A stretch of 64,000 nt of DNA from Rhytidiadelphus loreus (lineage: Eukaryota; Streptophyta; Bryopsida; Hypnales; Hylocomiaceae): NCBI GenBank assembly GCA_947034895.1, contig OX344761.1, positions 40,312,863-40,376,862 on the forward strand, in the 5' to 3' direction. Within the stretch, counting starts at the first letter, position 1, and every line of letters starts with the position of its first letter. The translations under genes and the position numbers were made by a program. Positions 1-12,754 of the stretch are shown one piece after another. The notes below the pieces were generated by a model that made no database searches, was not told the DNA's origin, and worked only from the letters and a program-made list of their open reading frames with translations.

Positions 1-55
1 CAAGATTGCACACCAAACCAAAACACTCCAGTTGCCTCTACATTAGAGTGAATAC

Positions 56-3000
56 CTGATGCTGCTTGCAATTATGAGTCCCACGTTGAACAGGAAAGCA
101 TTCATCATTGTGCCGCCCCATCTGTTGGACATTACATGATCCATTACAATTTTCAAGGGTAATACCCAGAGTTAATTCCTTTGGTAGCAGAAGGAATGTA
201 CCTGGCTATCTAGGTCAATTTTGAGACACCGAGTATGTAAAAAAAGAGGTGTAGAGCATCAGAACTTACTTCATGGGAAAAACTCGGAAGAAGAGGAAGT
301 TGAGGCCAATGTGCATCTCCCCTGAAATCACAGCCAGCAAAAGGTACAAGCAGAAAAAGCCGAATCCTACGGTACCAAGCAGCCCTGAAATGCAGAAATC
401 CTATTAAGGAAAGTGATTATGGCCAGTAGTGCAAAAGTCAAATTATCAAATGCTGGTGCACTAGAGGCCTCTTGACGTTGCGGATACGGAACTGAACGAA
501 ATTATCAGGAAAAAGAATCACGAAATTTCACCCCAAGCCTTGTCCAATTGGATGAAAATCTCATTTAGGAATGGATCTTCTGGTGGTGAGCAGAGCATAA
601 ATAAAATTATATGCACCAACCACATGATCGACACCGCCGTTCTGTAAAAAAACGCACAATCGTCATCAGTGGCCCCGTGAAAACATAGATTCATAATTCA
701 TAGGATAGTGCATGTAGAGCTTACCCAATGAGTCCAAAGAAGAGACATGCCAAATAGCTGAGAACAGTGAGTGCCCAAGCAGAATCAGCCTGCGTGTGAA
801 GAGTGAAACAAGCACCTTAATTATTGCCGACTTAGAGGAACAGGGCACGACGGACGTAACATTAGTAAGCCTCCCACAAAAAAAGGGGACCAACTTGTGA
901 GATATCTGCTGCAATTGATATTACTTGAGTTACATTCGTGAGATAGGTTACCTTTTCTCCTTGAGGATAAACTTCGGTCAGAGCTTGCTCATCTTGTTCC
1001 AGAAACACAAGCTCCTGCACCATACAGCTTCATTTGTTTTGAGTTTAATGCTGAAATTTTGTTCAATCTTCTTCACTGGGTCTCAAGATGGATAAAGAAA
1101 GACTAACCCCGATACCTGAGGAGGGCTTTGAAATTTCATGTAGCTACATTCAAATTGCAATATTGCAACTAATCTGATGGCATATGTTTCACTTTGTTTC
1201 TCATGAAACTTTCAAAGTTGCATAAACTCATGATCAACTTCTAAGCTTTGTATCTCTTATTCTATGACTCTAAGTTTTGAAATGATAAAAATATAGAATT
1301 TACAAGGGTTTAACTAGTCTAAAATTGTGAAATGTACACCACGGATTAAATACGCTTACTTACCGGAGGTCAGAGGAAAACACAACATGAAACTGGACTT
1401 CAAATTGAAGGATATCTCTAGCACATTAGATTATTTCAAGAACTTTTAGGCAACGCCATAAAGAGAATCTTATCCGTGATTCATAAGGACCTCTCCCAAT
1501 GGCCACAGTGATCAAAATTCTAAAAATTCTTGAAACAATCTAATTTTACTTTATACTGTTAATGGGGTAGAAATTTGGCATCAAAGGAAATTGGAAGCAA
1601 GACCAACTAAACAACAATCATATATTGAGGAAAGACAACAAATGGACCAGAAATCCATTAACCTGCTGAATCTTCAAGAAGTTCTTCTTCCATTTGCTTC
1701 CCTTAGTTCTAGCTCGCTCTTCACGTTGTAAGCCCACAATTATCTCCTTTATCTCTTTCCCTCGTTTTGCAAGTTGCGTTGCTTCCTGCCGCAGATCATG
1801 ACGTGCTTCACGACCGGTTTAAAAGTGGACAAAGTGACTGCCTGTGTACCATGTAGATTGACCTCGGTCTTCATACAGGTTGGTATCACATGCAGATGTA
1901 ATATTATTAGCCTCTGTGTCAATCGACAAGAAAGGGTTGTCTTCCTAGATTGATTAGCACAGCTTGAAATTGTGTAAGACCTTTGGTGCCTTAATATACA
2001 GGTCTCAACAATGCTAGACAACATTGATCAAATAATTGTGGAATATTTCTGGATACCCTCAAACATTTAAAGTATACTCTAAGAATTACTTATGTGATAG
2101 ACAAGGGGATCTAGTTGATATTGTGTCGAACATACTAAACGTCATGCTTGTCTGTCTGGGAAGATAACCCCGGACGAGAATAACCTTGGTGTACTGAGCA
2201 AGGGTGATTGTTGTCTTAGGCCGATGAAGAAAAGTATTAATCAGGCTCATTGGTAAGCATGCAACGCCAACTCCACCAAATATCTGGATAATTTCCACTT
2301 AATTAGACTCGTTCATAATTAGACTAGAATACAGGTTACATCTCAACTAAAGGACACCACTTCAGTCGTATACTGCAAACATATTCTCTCCAAAGATTTG
2401 GCAGACAGCAGCGACTAAATACGTGAAAGCGCAGCTTCTACAAAACTTCCAGCTAAAAGAATGAGCAGAGAGACAGAAATTCCATTACGACGAAGAGTAT
2501 GGAGCCAATGATGGTGACGACGGCGATAACATATTCCGGGAACGAGATCCTCATGGTCCAGTTCGTAGAAGTGTCAGCCCCTGCCAAGTACGATGCACAC
2601 TGCCGATGCACACCCACGCCATAATTCAGCCTGCTTTAGCTCTGTTACAAGTTTACAACCATGATTCAATCTCAGTCAGAAATTTCGCAGACATATAATG
2701 ATATGCATTTCTATCATGTAGATTTTGTAACTATTCCATACACAAAATCAGATGCAAAAGAGTCTAAACACGCAGCTGATCACAAGTGTCTACCCGAAAT
2801 AGAAATTTCTAATTTTTGTGAGCATCTTTCCACATAATCCTCATCTTAGAACATGCTACTATTGTTTTCAACTGACCTCATTTTCATTTGGACACAAGAA
2901 ATTTCTACATTTTTGAAACCATTGCTTAGTTGACACGGCTAAGAAAAAACTGATTTAGGAGAATTTTGTCGACGCACCAGTTGGGTACTGGTGGAAGAGA

Positions 3001-4192
3001 CAATGACCGTCGAAGGTAAACACGGCTTTGCTGCTGTCAACGTCGAGAAATCCGTTGTAAATGGAATGGAATCAGACTCAAGGCGACGCACAGTAAAGTC
3101 CGAATAGCCGACGACAGCTGAAATCCAGCACCGACGTTTCATCAGAAATTAAAACAAGCTCACCACACACATCTCACACTATTAAAAAATTGCTCCAGAT
3201 TTACTTTCCCCTATGATAGGATTTCGAAACGCAATTCACCATAAGACCTAAACTGATTGTACTTTTTGTCTCATCTTCAACATTTAAGCATTTTGCAAAG
3301 TTTTCAGTGACATTAGATTATTTCAAAAACTTTTAGACATCATGAAGAAGATGTTCTCTGTGAATCATGGGGAAGACTCCCTGAAGTTAGAGTGATCATA
3401 CAAAACCTTTCTATGAATTCCCCTCCACAATCCACAAATTGCGACCCCCTCATTGCATGAGCCCGTTGAACTTACCATAGCAGATGCCAATGACGAGCCC
3501 CAGAACAGAAGCCAGTACAAGCACCCACAGGAAAGAATTTATCAGCCGCTTGCGTGCAGGTCTGTTTTAACATCAGCATTAAGGAATCTCAGAACATCTT
3601 CAGTTCATCCTAATTTCACCATAAAGTGAACTCAGCAAAATTTCAATACCTCCTTCCAACATTAAGCCTTCGCGTAAAACTATAAAGGTATCACACTTTG
3701 CGTATGCAATAGGGACAAGTGCAATGACCTCAAGATAGGAGAAATATCATATTTGCTGTAAGAAATGTGTATCACAATATTCACAGACAGGAACATGAAC
3801 AAACGTGCAGGAAAGAGACGTGTATCGATCGAGGCTTACGTTTCTTCATCGGCTTCGTAGTAGAAGAACGCGAACGGACAGATAAAGAACAAAAATACCG
3901 CGTCGATAATGTACACTGCATACCACAGATCTTTCATTGGCAACGTGTAGTTGCACGCATCCATGTAGACTGAATTACTGCAGGCGTTGCGATTGGCCAC
4001 GTCCGCTGGTAACAACAGAATGGAGATCTGTGCGATGGAGAGTCCGAAGATGACAATTCCTTTGGGAAGATAAGCTTGATTATAATCGTCCGGGTGCTGA
4101 TAATTAATCAGCAAATAGGTGTTGAAGAGAAAAACCACGACGCATATTATCACAACGATCACCACGAGCGCTATACTGTAGTCGGAGCTCAT
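56..4192 (-). CDS. LMBR1-domain multipass membrane protein (plant LIMR family), 3' end outside window
   Basis: Eleven exons on the minus strand: 4192-3840, 3561-3476, 3117-2978, 2599-2489, 2283-2185, 1785-1663, 1014-952, 789-725, 641-532, 384-270 and 121-56. All introns are GT-AG and the phases join without a break, giving 443 residues. The plant family is about 510 long, so the last roughly 70 lie beyond position 1. Recognisable blocks are [65 protein letters not shown] and FPMKWGGTMMN. I count about eight membrane segments in the visible part, with a charged cytosolic coiled stretch (exons 6-7) between the fifth and sixth. I chose ATG at 4192 because the family begins just before the first membrane helix; an in-frame ATG at 4231 would add 13 residues. 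The exon 3/4 junction lies in a poorly conserved loop and is the least certain. Animal relatives include the lysosomal LMBD1 and lipocalin-receptor LIMR proteins; the plant role is unclear. Confidence 0.9.
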
Positions 4193-4304
4193 ATTGCAGG
4201 ACGTTACAAGCTCCGTCCACGTGACAATCACAAGAAGTACTGTAATTAAAAGGGATACCTAAAAACACACATTCTTATTTACAATGTAATAAGCCCTAAA
4301 ATTA

Positions 4305-4800
4305 ACCGTCTATGCTCGTCCTCTCCTTCCCTGCAATCGGGACATATAGAGCTCTGATTCTTGCGCCTTTCACTCCGAATTTCCTCTATGAGACGGAAAT
4401 TCACAAACATTTAGCTTCAAAGGAAAGAAATCTTGTAGTCTTACCAGGAATCAATCAAGTTTGCTATAGTCATCACCGAATGCTATTGCAAGACTTTCCG
4501 TTTTTTAAGACACAACGAGTATCTTATTAATTTCAAAGGGAACAATTCCAATCATAAATTAATTATGCAAAATTCAATCCCTAAAGGTAACCGCCTACAC
4601 CCGTCCTCGTCGTCCAAGACAAATTAAGAGAATTCTGACTCCTGTGCTTTCCACTCAGATTTTTGCCTCTCTGACACGAAATGTTGGATCATGAGTGTTG
4701 CTGTCGCGATTTCCTTAGCAGTATTGTAGTCTTACTGCGCCATTGCAAGGAATCAATCAGGTATACTACGAGCACCGCATCCATCACCGAATGGTTTTTC
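4305..4800. repeat. Imperfect tandem duplication, offset about 285 bp
   Basis: Roughly 200 bp starting near 4305 recurs, diverged, from about 4583. Both copies share a start like TAACCGYCTAYRCYCGTCCTC, a middle with TTGTAGTCTTAC and an end with CATCACCGAATG. The duplication sits just upstream of the LMBR1-like gene and may be in its promoter or 5'-UTR intron. Open frames across it look incidental. Confidence 0.65.
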
Positions 4801-4969
4801 AAACGGAAGAAAAACACCATGAAACGATGTGTAAAACGGAAAGGCTCTCCCCGTCGGTAGGTCCGCCTGGCTATTTTGAAATTTGTACGCATGAGTAACA
4901 AGTAGTCTCCGCTATGAGCGGAATTGCAAGACTCTAAATGTCATGGCTAGAAATAGTGGTATCCTATAA

Positions 4970-5098
4970 GTCAGGGACCCATCCCTGGTTGGTAATGGGT
5001 GCTCTGACTATAGTGGAGCACATTGCGAAGTTTAAAATGTACACTATTGAGACATATAGTGACATTTGAATTGTGGTGCAAATAGGGTCTCCTACCTT
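4970..5098. repeat. MITE-like fragment related to 26085-26220
   Basis: The right end (AAATAGGGTCTCCTACC) matches the terminal sequence of the element at 26085-26220, and the left end (GTCAGGGACCC) is a weak inverted match. Boundaries are approximate and no target duplication is clear. Confidence 0.4.
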
Positions 5099-5762
5099 AA
5101 CAAGGGGACAAATTGCTACAAGGATTGTTGTGAGGGTGAGTCATCTTCTGCAGTTTTAGGTTGGATGCGTAGAGATTTAGCAAGGATGGTCATTTTATGT
5201 CTACATTGTAGCTGTACTTTACATCTATTGTAGTTGGGAGAAATTTTTTTGTGGTGATTGTTGTAAATTTGAGCGTATCCTACATTCATCATTTGTAGTA
5301 TTTTTTTATAGGTTAGTATAAATAGTTGGATTACATTTTAGGCAATAGATGTATTTCAAAGAGGGGCATTTTGGTGGAATTATATCTTGTGGCAATTTTG
5401 GTCTGTTACAAACTTCATGAGGATGAACACTCTACCTAGATGATTTCCAAGTATGTATTGGGTCTACAAAAAAAAAAATTGTCCCTATAATGTAATTGCA
5501 CTATCTTGGGAGAAAAAGAGGCTTCTAAATAGCTTCATAACTTCTCCAACTACATTTTGAATACAACACAAAATATTCTTAAAATATATAAAATGTGTTC
5601 CATAATGTAAGTTCCACAACTTTCTAGAGACACAATTAATCCTTAAACAACAAGCTCGTCCCCATGAAAATCATTTGTTTGAGTACCGTGTGAATTGTTG
5701 GCTTAAAAAAATCATAAAACACTCATCGAAAGACAAAGTACTGTAGAAGACCTTCCTTTGGA

Positions 5763-5863
5763 AGATGAATAGTTGCACTTTTGTCCTACATGGAGAGATT
5801 CTTTGTCATTCAATGGCTAGAAAATGTCCTCCACGTCGTTTATGGGTTAAGCAACATTCAAGA
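5763..5863. repeat. Dispersed ~100-bp repeat, three copies in window
   Basis: The block begins GATGAATAGTTGCACTT, continues with GATTCTTTGTCATTC, and ends near a GGGTTAA. Diverged copies lie at about 27989-28080 and 28797-28895. No coding potential or clear terminal repeats were seen. Confidence 0.5.
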
Positions 5864-7913
5864 TTATAATTCATTTTTTAGTTCTCTAATCTTTGTATGG
5901 TGTAGACCTTCATACCTAATCTTTGCAAATATTCTATAGTTCAAAAAGTACAAGTGTACTTACTTTTTAAAAGTAACATTTTTAGTTCAAAAAATATCCA
6001 TAAAAAAACTATTTAAATATTTAAGTTAAACAAAAGTATTTAGAAATCACCATAATTAGAACTCAAAATTTTGAATTTAAAATAAGAATTCGAATCAAAA
6101 TTATAAATATCAATCTACAATCAATTTTAGAAGTGATTTTTAATTCTTGGTTTAGAACTTTATCAATAAATCACTAATACAAATCTACTATGGATTCAAC
6201 TAATTATGTGTTAATTCTGTGCTTGTTTAGATGAATTTTGTAATAGATTTAACACGGGTTCAATACAAATCCATTTCAACCTATAGTGAATTTATACTAC
6301 TAAATATTGGCTAATGTGGTGGTAGATTCAATAAGATGGATATAATCCACAAAACGTTTTTTGCAACTTTTGTTTTAAAGTCATCATTAAATTATTATTC
6401 TTGGTTGTATTTTGTAATTCATTTTCACAATTTCAGAAATTTGGACAACCCTTTGTCCTAAACCCCTTAAATTGAAATCCAAATTTCAAAAATTGTGATA
6501 ATATAGTATAAAATACAACTTAGAAGAACAATTTAATGATGTTTTTAAAACGAAAGTTGTAAAATATTATCCATAGATCATACACATACCACAAGATCTC
6601 CTACTATTTACTGCAAAAGTTAATAAATTTTGAAACTAGTATTTAAAAATTATTTCTATAAGTGAAAAGGAATTGAGTATACATAATTTTTGCAAGATTT
6701 TTTTTAAAGCATTAGATGGGATTCAGCCCTTTGGGAGGGCTGTTTTAGGTTGGTTCCCGTTGTTGGAAACCAACTTATGCTATCTGGAAAAAAAAAAATT
6801 ATTTATTTATTTAAAAATATTAATTAATTAATTTTAAATTAAATATTAAATATTAAAAAACAAAAACAAAAACAACATCTTTTTAAATTTGAAAATAATC
6901 CTTTAATGCCTGCTGACGTGGTTGTCTCTCGACTATGTCAACAGGTAGAGTGGCAGAGATCCCAATATAGGGGAACAACAGGGAATTCGTAGCCCTTAAT
7001 TGCAGTGGAAACTCATCTAATGTTCAAAATGTTTCAAAGATGCCAGAGCCCCTTGAACTAAAGTATCTTTGTAAGGAATTTTTATGAATACCTCTCATGT
7101 ACAATAATGAAGATCTTATGGGTAGATTCTTTTCATGCCATAATCGAGGCCATAATTTATTTTGCTTAAAGAATTCCAAATCTATACTTCCCTCCTTCAT
7201 CCCCTCCTTATCAAAAACACTTAGGAGTTAACCCCTAAGATCTCTTTCCATACCTACATAAACAAATTTAGAACCTTGCACTAAAATTACAAAGCACTGA
7301 GTACCCATACTAGCTACATTGTTGAAGAATAGACAAAAATCTCTTTTTTTGCATACTTAGATGTACTTCATCCATCTTCTATAGCTCATACAATTACAAT
7401 TAAACTCCAAGTAAAACATTTTCATTTAGTTTGGTGGTTTTATAATGCATTTTTAGGATACTCTCATTTTTTTTAATTTGTCAAGTTTGACATGCTTAAA
7501 TTCTCATAAAACTTTCTTTTTTAATATTTTCTAGTTTATTTTACATTTTTTAAGAGTAGTTTCTTTCGTTTTATACATTTTTTAAATTTAATTTCATATA
7601 GTTTTTTATAATTTAGAATTTTGTAAGTAATTTTGTATTTGTAGATTTTCCTTCATATAAATCCAAAAAACATCCAATAGCTCCCAATTGAATAAAAAAT
7701 CAATCATGATAGTATTCTTGAAAAAATGAACAAAAACAAAAAGGCACCAAAATATATGTATTCTCCAAAACCCATTGGATTTAGTCTCAAATCTCATTTT
7801 CTCATAACCTTTGGATTGCAAAGGCTTCCATTATAATCCACTAGACTTACAACGATCTACTTGTTTGAAACCTTCTACTTTAAATTTAGCTTACTAACTT
7901 GAAACTCTCACCC

Positions 7914-8860
7914 TTGACACCTAAAGATTTTTTACTATGTTTTCACCAAAAATGCTATAAAATTGTCATTATTAGTACAAGTACCAAATTTTATAAAAAT
8001 ATCAGTTTTGGACACATAAAACCATAGGATCTTATAGTACACTGGTTTGAGAAGATGTGGAAAAACTTTCAGAAATTTTCACTGTGTTGATTGCAATATA
8101 TTACTGTTTGAAGTGACAAAAAAAAATTTGGCCTTGTAAAAATAAAAGCTACACTTCACAAGGTCACATTTTTAAGGAATTTTTCAAAATGGTGGTGCTT
8201 TTTTGGATTCATTCTTCAAGGCAAGTTGGCTCCATGTTTGAAATTTTCCAAATCGTTTTAAATTGTACAATGTATAGGAAAAAAATAGTAAGTAAAAAAA
8301 GTAGAGAATGATTCAAAATACTAAACTGTTAACAATTTATTAATGGAAATGAAAAATGCCAATCCCGATGATTGTAATGATTTTATAAACAATCTACACC
8401 TAATGTTTTTATTTTTTTCTAAAAATATTGAAAATTGAGTTAAATAAAAGACTTCAGAGTTTATCTTAGAGTAGAGATTCCATAATTGCTTGCAAACTAA
8501 AATTCCTCATAACTTTCATCTCATTAATCAAAATGGAATGATTCAAAGCTTTCTACATATACATGTAAATCTAAGAAAACAATTTCAAATTTTTATTTCT
8601 TAAAAAAGTGATTTTTAAAGAAGTTTTTTTAACTACATGTTGATTGTTGAAAACTACATATTATACAATAACTTTTGAACCATGTAGTCAAAATTTATGA
8701 AAGTTGTTGGGCCTTAAAGCTACTCTTTGAGCACATGTTGTGTGAAAATTACTATGAAAAAAGATAATAAAATTTCCATTCACAATGAGCTGCCCAAAAT
8801 CATTATGTCTCTAGAATTGCTATGTTGCCAAAAATACCGGTTTAGAGCTTTAGGGATTAA
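7914..8860 (-). mobile_element. Non-autonomous TTAA-flanked (piggyBac-like) element, copy 1
   Basis: This 947-bp element has the same body as the copies at 18837, 39095, 41582 and 44401, here inverted relative to 18837 and 39095. The right boundary is TTAGGGATTAA; the left is TTGA CACCTAAAG, where TTGA looks like a mutated TTAA. It has no meaningful open frame. A TTAA target and CCC-type ends are hallmarks of the piggyBac superfamily, so I infer mobilisation by a piggyBac transposase. Confidence 0.75.
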
Positions 8861-9454
8861 ATCATCATCATTCATGTGTGCCAAATAGAATTGACACACC
8901 AAACATGGATGAGAAGAAAAAAAAAGAAAAAAGAAAAACTCAATATATACCAAAAAATATACTAAAAAACAGAGAGTATTGAGAGTTTACAATAGGACTC
9001 ATAAATCTTCATTTGGATAAATTTTTGTGTAAAATAATATTATTATGAAACTTATTATCTATTGTTACATATGTGGTGTCTTGTGAGTGGTATGAAATTT
9101 AATAATTGGTGGTGAATTGTAGTGGGTGTTTTCAAAAAGTAAAATTTGAAGTTCAGTTTATTTTAAGACTCATCTTGATTGTCAATAAGAAGCTTTGCTC
9201 TAAGCCATAATCCGTGTGTTCACAACCCTTCACCAACAAGCCACTTACTTACAACCCTCAACTTTATTCACCTCTTTTTTGCCTACAATCCTTTGTCCTT
9301 ATTCCTTGCTTGCAAAGGTATATACCATCACCTATGCTTGCTTACAATCTTCTTGACCATCTATATCCACTCACATTTAACCACTAGTCTCAACCATCAC
9401 CCACCTACATGAAAAAAAAAATATCATCATTGAAAGTTTGTTATCCACCCACAT
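8861..9454. other. AT-rich spacer leading into minisatellite
   Basis: There is no gene. From about 9180 the sequence turns C-rich and resembles degenerate versions of the 81-bp units that follow (CACAACCC, CTTACTTACAACCC). Confidence 0.4.
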
Positions 9455-10030
9455 GTAACCATCACTCTCAACCATCACCTACTTGTTTGTATATGCCATT
9501 ACTCAGTCTCATTTACAAGTTCTATCACCTCACTTGTGACATTCAGTCTCAACCATCACCCACTTGTTTGTATATTCCATCACTCATTTTGGCTTACAAT
9601 TTCTATCCACTCACTTATGACCATCGGTCTCAACCATCACCCATTTGTTTGTATGTACCACCGCTCAATCTCGTTTACAATTTCTATCCGCTCACTTGTA
9701 ACCATCACTCTCAACCATCACTCACTTGTTTGTATGTACCATCACTCAATCTTGCTTATAATTCCTTTCCGCTTACTTATCAGTCTCAACCACCACCCAC
9801 TTGTTTGTATGTACCACCACTCAGTCTTGTTTACAAGTTCTATCTCCTCACTTGTGACCATCAGTCTCAACCATCACCCACTTGTTTATATGTACCACCA
9901 CTCAATCTCGATTACAATTTCGCTCATTTGTAACCATCACTCTCAACCATCATCCACTTGTTTCTATATAACATCACTCATTCTCCCTTATAGTTTCTAC
10001 CTACTCACTTGTGACCATCAATTTCAAGTA
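9455..10030. repeat. 81-bp-period minisatellite, about seven units
   Basis: The motif TCTCAACCATCAC recurs at about 9466, 9547, 9628, 9709, 9784, 9864 and 9941, giving spacings of 81, 81, 81, 75, 80 and 77. Each unit also carries CACTTGTTTGTATGTACCA and TTTCTATCCACTCACTTGT. Because 81 is a multiple of three, two forward frames stay open over 500 nt and give a 27-residue repeat (SQPSPTCLY core). I read this as a by-product of the period rather than a gene, because the array degrades at both ends and has no flanking gene structure. Confidence 0.85.
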
Positions 10031-10429
10031 TTACCTTATTGATCACAACCCTTTGCCATCTTGTACTTAATTGCTTACAACTATTTCATCTCCACTATAG
10101 TCCACTACTAAACCTTAGAAGTCTACAATTTGTTCTTATTTACTTTATTGGAGAGACACTCTCCATGACTCCATCCATATATCAATCTAAAATTCCCCAA
10201 ATTGTATGTGGCATAACAAATACAACATTAAATTTGAAATTTTACTTGATTGTTAATTCCAAAACGACAAATAGGACAAAAAGTGTCCTCAGGCTTTTTC
10301 TACTGTCGAGAACTGAAACTTGGAGGAGTCCAATGGCAAAATGTTCTAAGAACTTTTTGCAGATATGCGGAAGACCTACTTAATGAGATTATTGTGAGGG
10401 AAATTGGTTCAGTTCTCTATTTTTGGTGT

Positions 10430-11337
10430 TACTTCGAATTCCCACACAATCTGCATAGACTGTTGCGGAGCATGTCCACGTAGGCCCGATGATGACGTCA
10501 CCTGACATTGTCTAGGGTTAGGGCTTTCCAGACCCGGAGACAAATGTCGTTGGGGAGAAGTCGCGTGGCATGTGACCTGGCTTCTAAGCTAGGGTTTTGG
10601 CGTGAAAAGCTTCAAGTGCTTCATTGGATTCAGAGAGAGAGACGGTTGCTTTGGATCCGCCTTGCATAATAGTTGTGGAGGAAGTGGTGGTCGCTTGCGT
10701 GTAAGGAGGCCGTAGTGATTGATGTAGGTTATACATTTCCGTTAGTATCATTGCAATTGGTGTTGTCCTGTTACTGGAGCACGATGCCGTCGCACTTGTT
10801 GTTTAGAATGTTGTCTCTTTCGTGGACTATGGGAATCGGATGCATTCTTCCTTCACTTGCAATGAGAAGCAACCGCCTTGTAACCGAATTTGGAAGGACA
10901 TGTCCTACAAGTAGTGGGGATTTGCTTCACCGAAGAGACGTGCAAATCAATCACTTCAAGAAGAGGGTTCCGCTGGGAGTGCGAATTGTGTTCTCACTAC
11001 GAATTTGAATGGAATTGCACCAAGGGAATGGAGTTCATAAGAGGTGCAATGTTTTGTTCTGTCCCTCAGCACTTGCACGAAGCAGTAGATGTAATAGACA
11101 AGTGGCTCCTACAATGCAAGTACACAACTCGACAGAGGAAGAAGATACTGAGTTGCTTGGATTTGGAGTACCTGCGGCAGCTTCCAGTGGTGGGGAAGAT
11201 CGAGTTGGCCTTGGCCCAAGACGCCTCTCAACATAAATTTTAGGTATCACTTCCAAGCTCAAAGAAGTCGCGTGTTGGGGTGGAGGGAGTGTACCACTTT
11301 TCCCGAACATATTGACTCATTGATTCGACAGCTTTGA
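10430..11337 (+). other. GC-richer 5' flank of the piggyBac gene, coding status unclear
   Basis: Base composition rises sharply at about 10430. A forward open frame of about 117 codons (10890-11243, ending TAG, beginning TTG) contains several Cys residues (CFTEETC, CELCSHYEFEWNC) and a helical-looking C-terminal half. I recognise no family. It may be the 5' region of the piggyBac element, a decayed accessory gene, or an unrelated fragment. The left transposon terminus was not found. Confidence 0.3.
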
Positions 11338-11344
11338 CCCGATA

Positions 11345-11626
11345 ATGTCATCCCAATTGAGCGCCAAGGAAGCCAGGAAAGCAGCCGCGAAGATGAGATT
11401 GTCCGAGCGAAGCCCAATCATGCAACGTCGGGTCAAAAGACGAATGCAAGAATTGGCGAGAAAAAACACAGCCTCGGCGGAAGAACGGGACACTCAGCCG
11501 GAGAATGTGCAGCCAACGCCGGAGATGGGTCTGGGAGTGCCGGGCGACATGTTGGAGTCACTGCTGCAGCAACAGACCCCATCGACGACGCGAATCCAAT
11601 CAAGAGTGGCTACAGGACAAAAGTAG
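11345..11626 (+). CDS. Small basic hypothetical ORF ahead of the transposase
   Basis: This frame of 93 codons runs from ATG to TAG. Its N-terminal half is Lys/Arg/Ala-rich and probably helical (EARKAAAKMRLSER, RRVKRRMQELARK); its C-terminal half is Pro/Gln/Thr-rich. It could be a DNA-binding or nuclear-localising N-terminal exon of the downstream piggyBac gene, since it has the same orientation and GC-rich character. However, it is in frame 2, the following open frame is in frame 1, and I see no certain splice junction. Frame 1 is also open over the same stretch (11338-11742). No family was recognised. Confidence 0.35.
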   Translation: MSSQLSAKEARKAAAKMRLSERSPIMQRRVKRRMQELARKNTASAEERDTQPENVQPTPEMGLGVPGDMLESLLQQQTPSTTRIQSRVATGQK

Positions 11627-12754
11627 CGGTGCAGAAAAATTGTCAACTTCTAAGAGACCATGTTGGTACACAATCTCATCGACAGACAAATCGGACCAAT
11701 CCACTGCTGCAAGTAGGGGTGATGGTGGGCAAACAACACCCATGACAAATCACTCTTCAACGACAAGTGCGGATTCACCAGTGCGGAGACGACAAGTGCG
11801 GAGACGGAACTGCAACCACCGAGTGTTCTATGCAGAGGAAGCGCAACTCCTCTCCCAGCTTTAATCCAAAGGCCAAGGGGAGTCTACGAGGCCGTGGAGG
11901 GGCCCCAGGCAAGTCAGGCCAACAACAAAGTGGCCAACAACAAACAAACAGAGGGAGGAAACGAAAGTTGACGAAGAAGAATCTTGATACTTTGACGACG
12001 CCACCCAATTGGAAGGCACCAATCATTGGCTTGGAGAACCGCGACTCTCCACCTACTTTGAGGTCGACCACAAGCAACCGCCGAGTGGTGCGCAACCAGT
12101 TGGACGCAGTGGATGCTGTAGCACCTTCTCATGGAGCACATCGACTCACCGGCTTAGAGGAAGGTGGCAGCAACAATTACAGCCCTCGACAACAACACAT
12201 TCCTTTGGATCAAGAACTGGAACAGCAGGCACAAAGCCCACATGATTATAAGGAAGCCCCACGTAGATCCAGATGCACCAACAGGAGGAAAGGCAATGCA
12301 TTGCTCACAAGCAATGATTCCTTTGGCTGGTATACATCCTGTGAGAGAGAGGACTGCTTACACGATCAGCACTTGTCTCTCAGACTTGATAGTGTCAACC
12401 AATGCGAGAATGCAAGCAAACTTTATGCAAGGGTGCTTCCAACTATTTTGGGCTTGAGTCCAACTTCAAATGCAGGGCAAACGTTATGGGGTGAGGTCAT
12501 CCGCGAATTTGTCCATGCGATCACCGGAGAGGACATGCCGCTTCTATACATCTCAAGCATGATTGGCGAAAGAGCTGTGCCAACAAAACATTGCTTCCTG
12601 GAAGGCGCAGATGGCGCTGGCCCATCTTGGCAGCAGGTTGGGGAGCGATACACTAGACTTCCATCTCCACTTGTGTTCACTAGCACTCAACAGCAATTGC
12701 TCCCGCACTTTGAGGCAGCGAACGAAAGTGACGAAGGGCTCACACAGTTCTTGG

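Larger units (their letters stand above)
4232..7913. other. Intergenic DNA upstream of the LMBR1-like gene
   Basis: No gene was recognised. The block should hold the promoter and 5' leader of the minus-strand gene: a TTTTAATTACAG acceptor-like stretch at about 4235-4250 on that strand suggests a 5'-UTR intron. It also holds an imperfect duplication (4305-4800), a MITE-like piece near 4970-5098 and a dispersed roughly 100-bp repeat at 5763-5863. Two adjacent small hairpins lie at about 6725-6776. The remainder is AT-rich with no coding signal. Confidence 0.5.

Noticed and set aside
9455..10030. CRISPR-like array
   Set aside because: Repeats are contiguous and diverged with no unique spacers, and the DNA is eukaryotic.
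9409..10042. Protein-coding gene of 168-174 codons
   Set aside because: The open frames come from an 81-bp minisatellite; two frames are open at once and the peptide is purely repetitive.
10890..11243. Zinc-finger gene based on clustered Cys residues
   Set aside because: No standard spacing of metal ligands, no ATG start and no recognised family; kept only as an unclear open frame.
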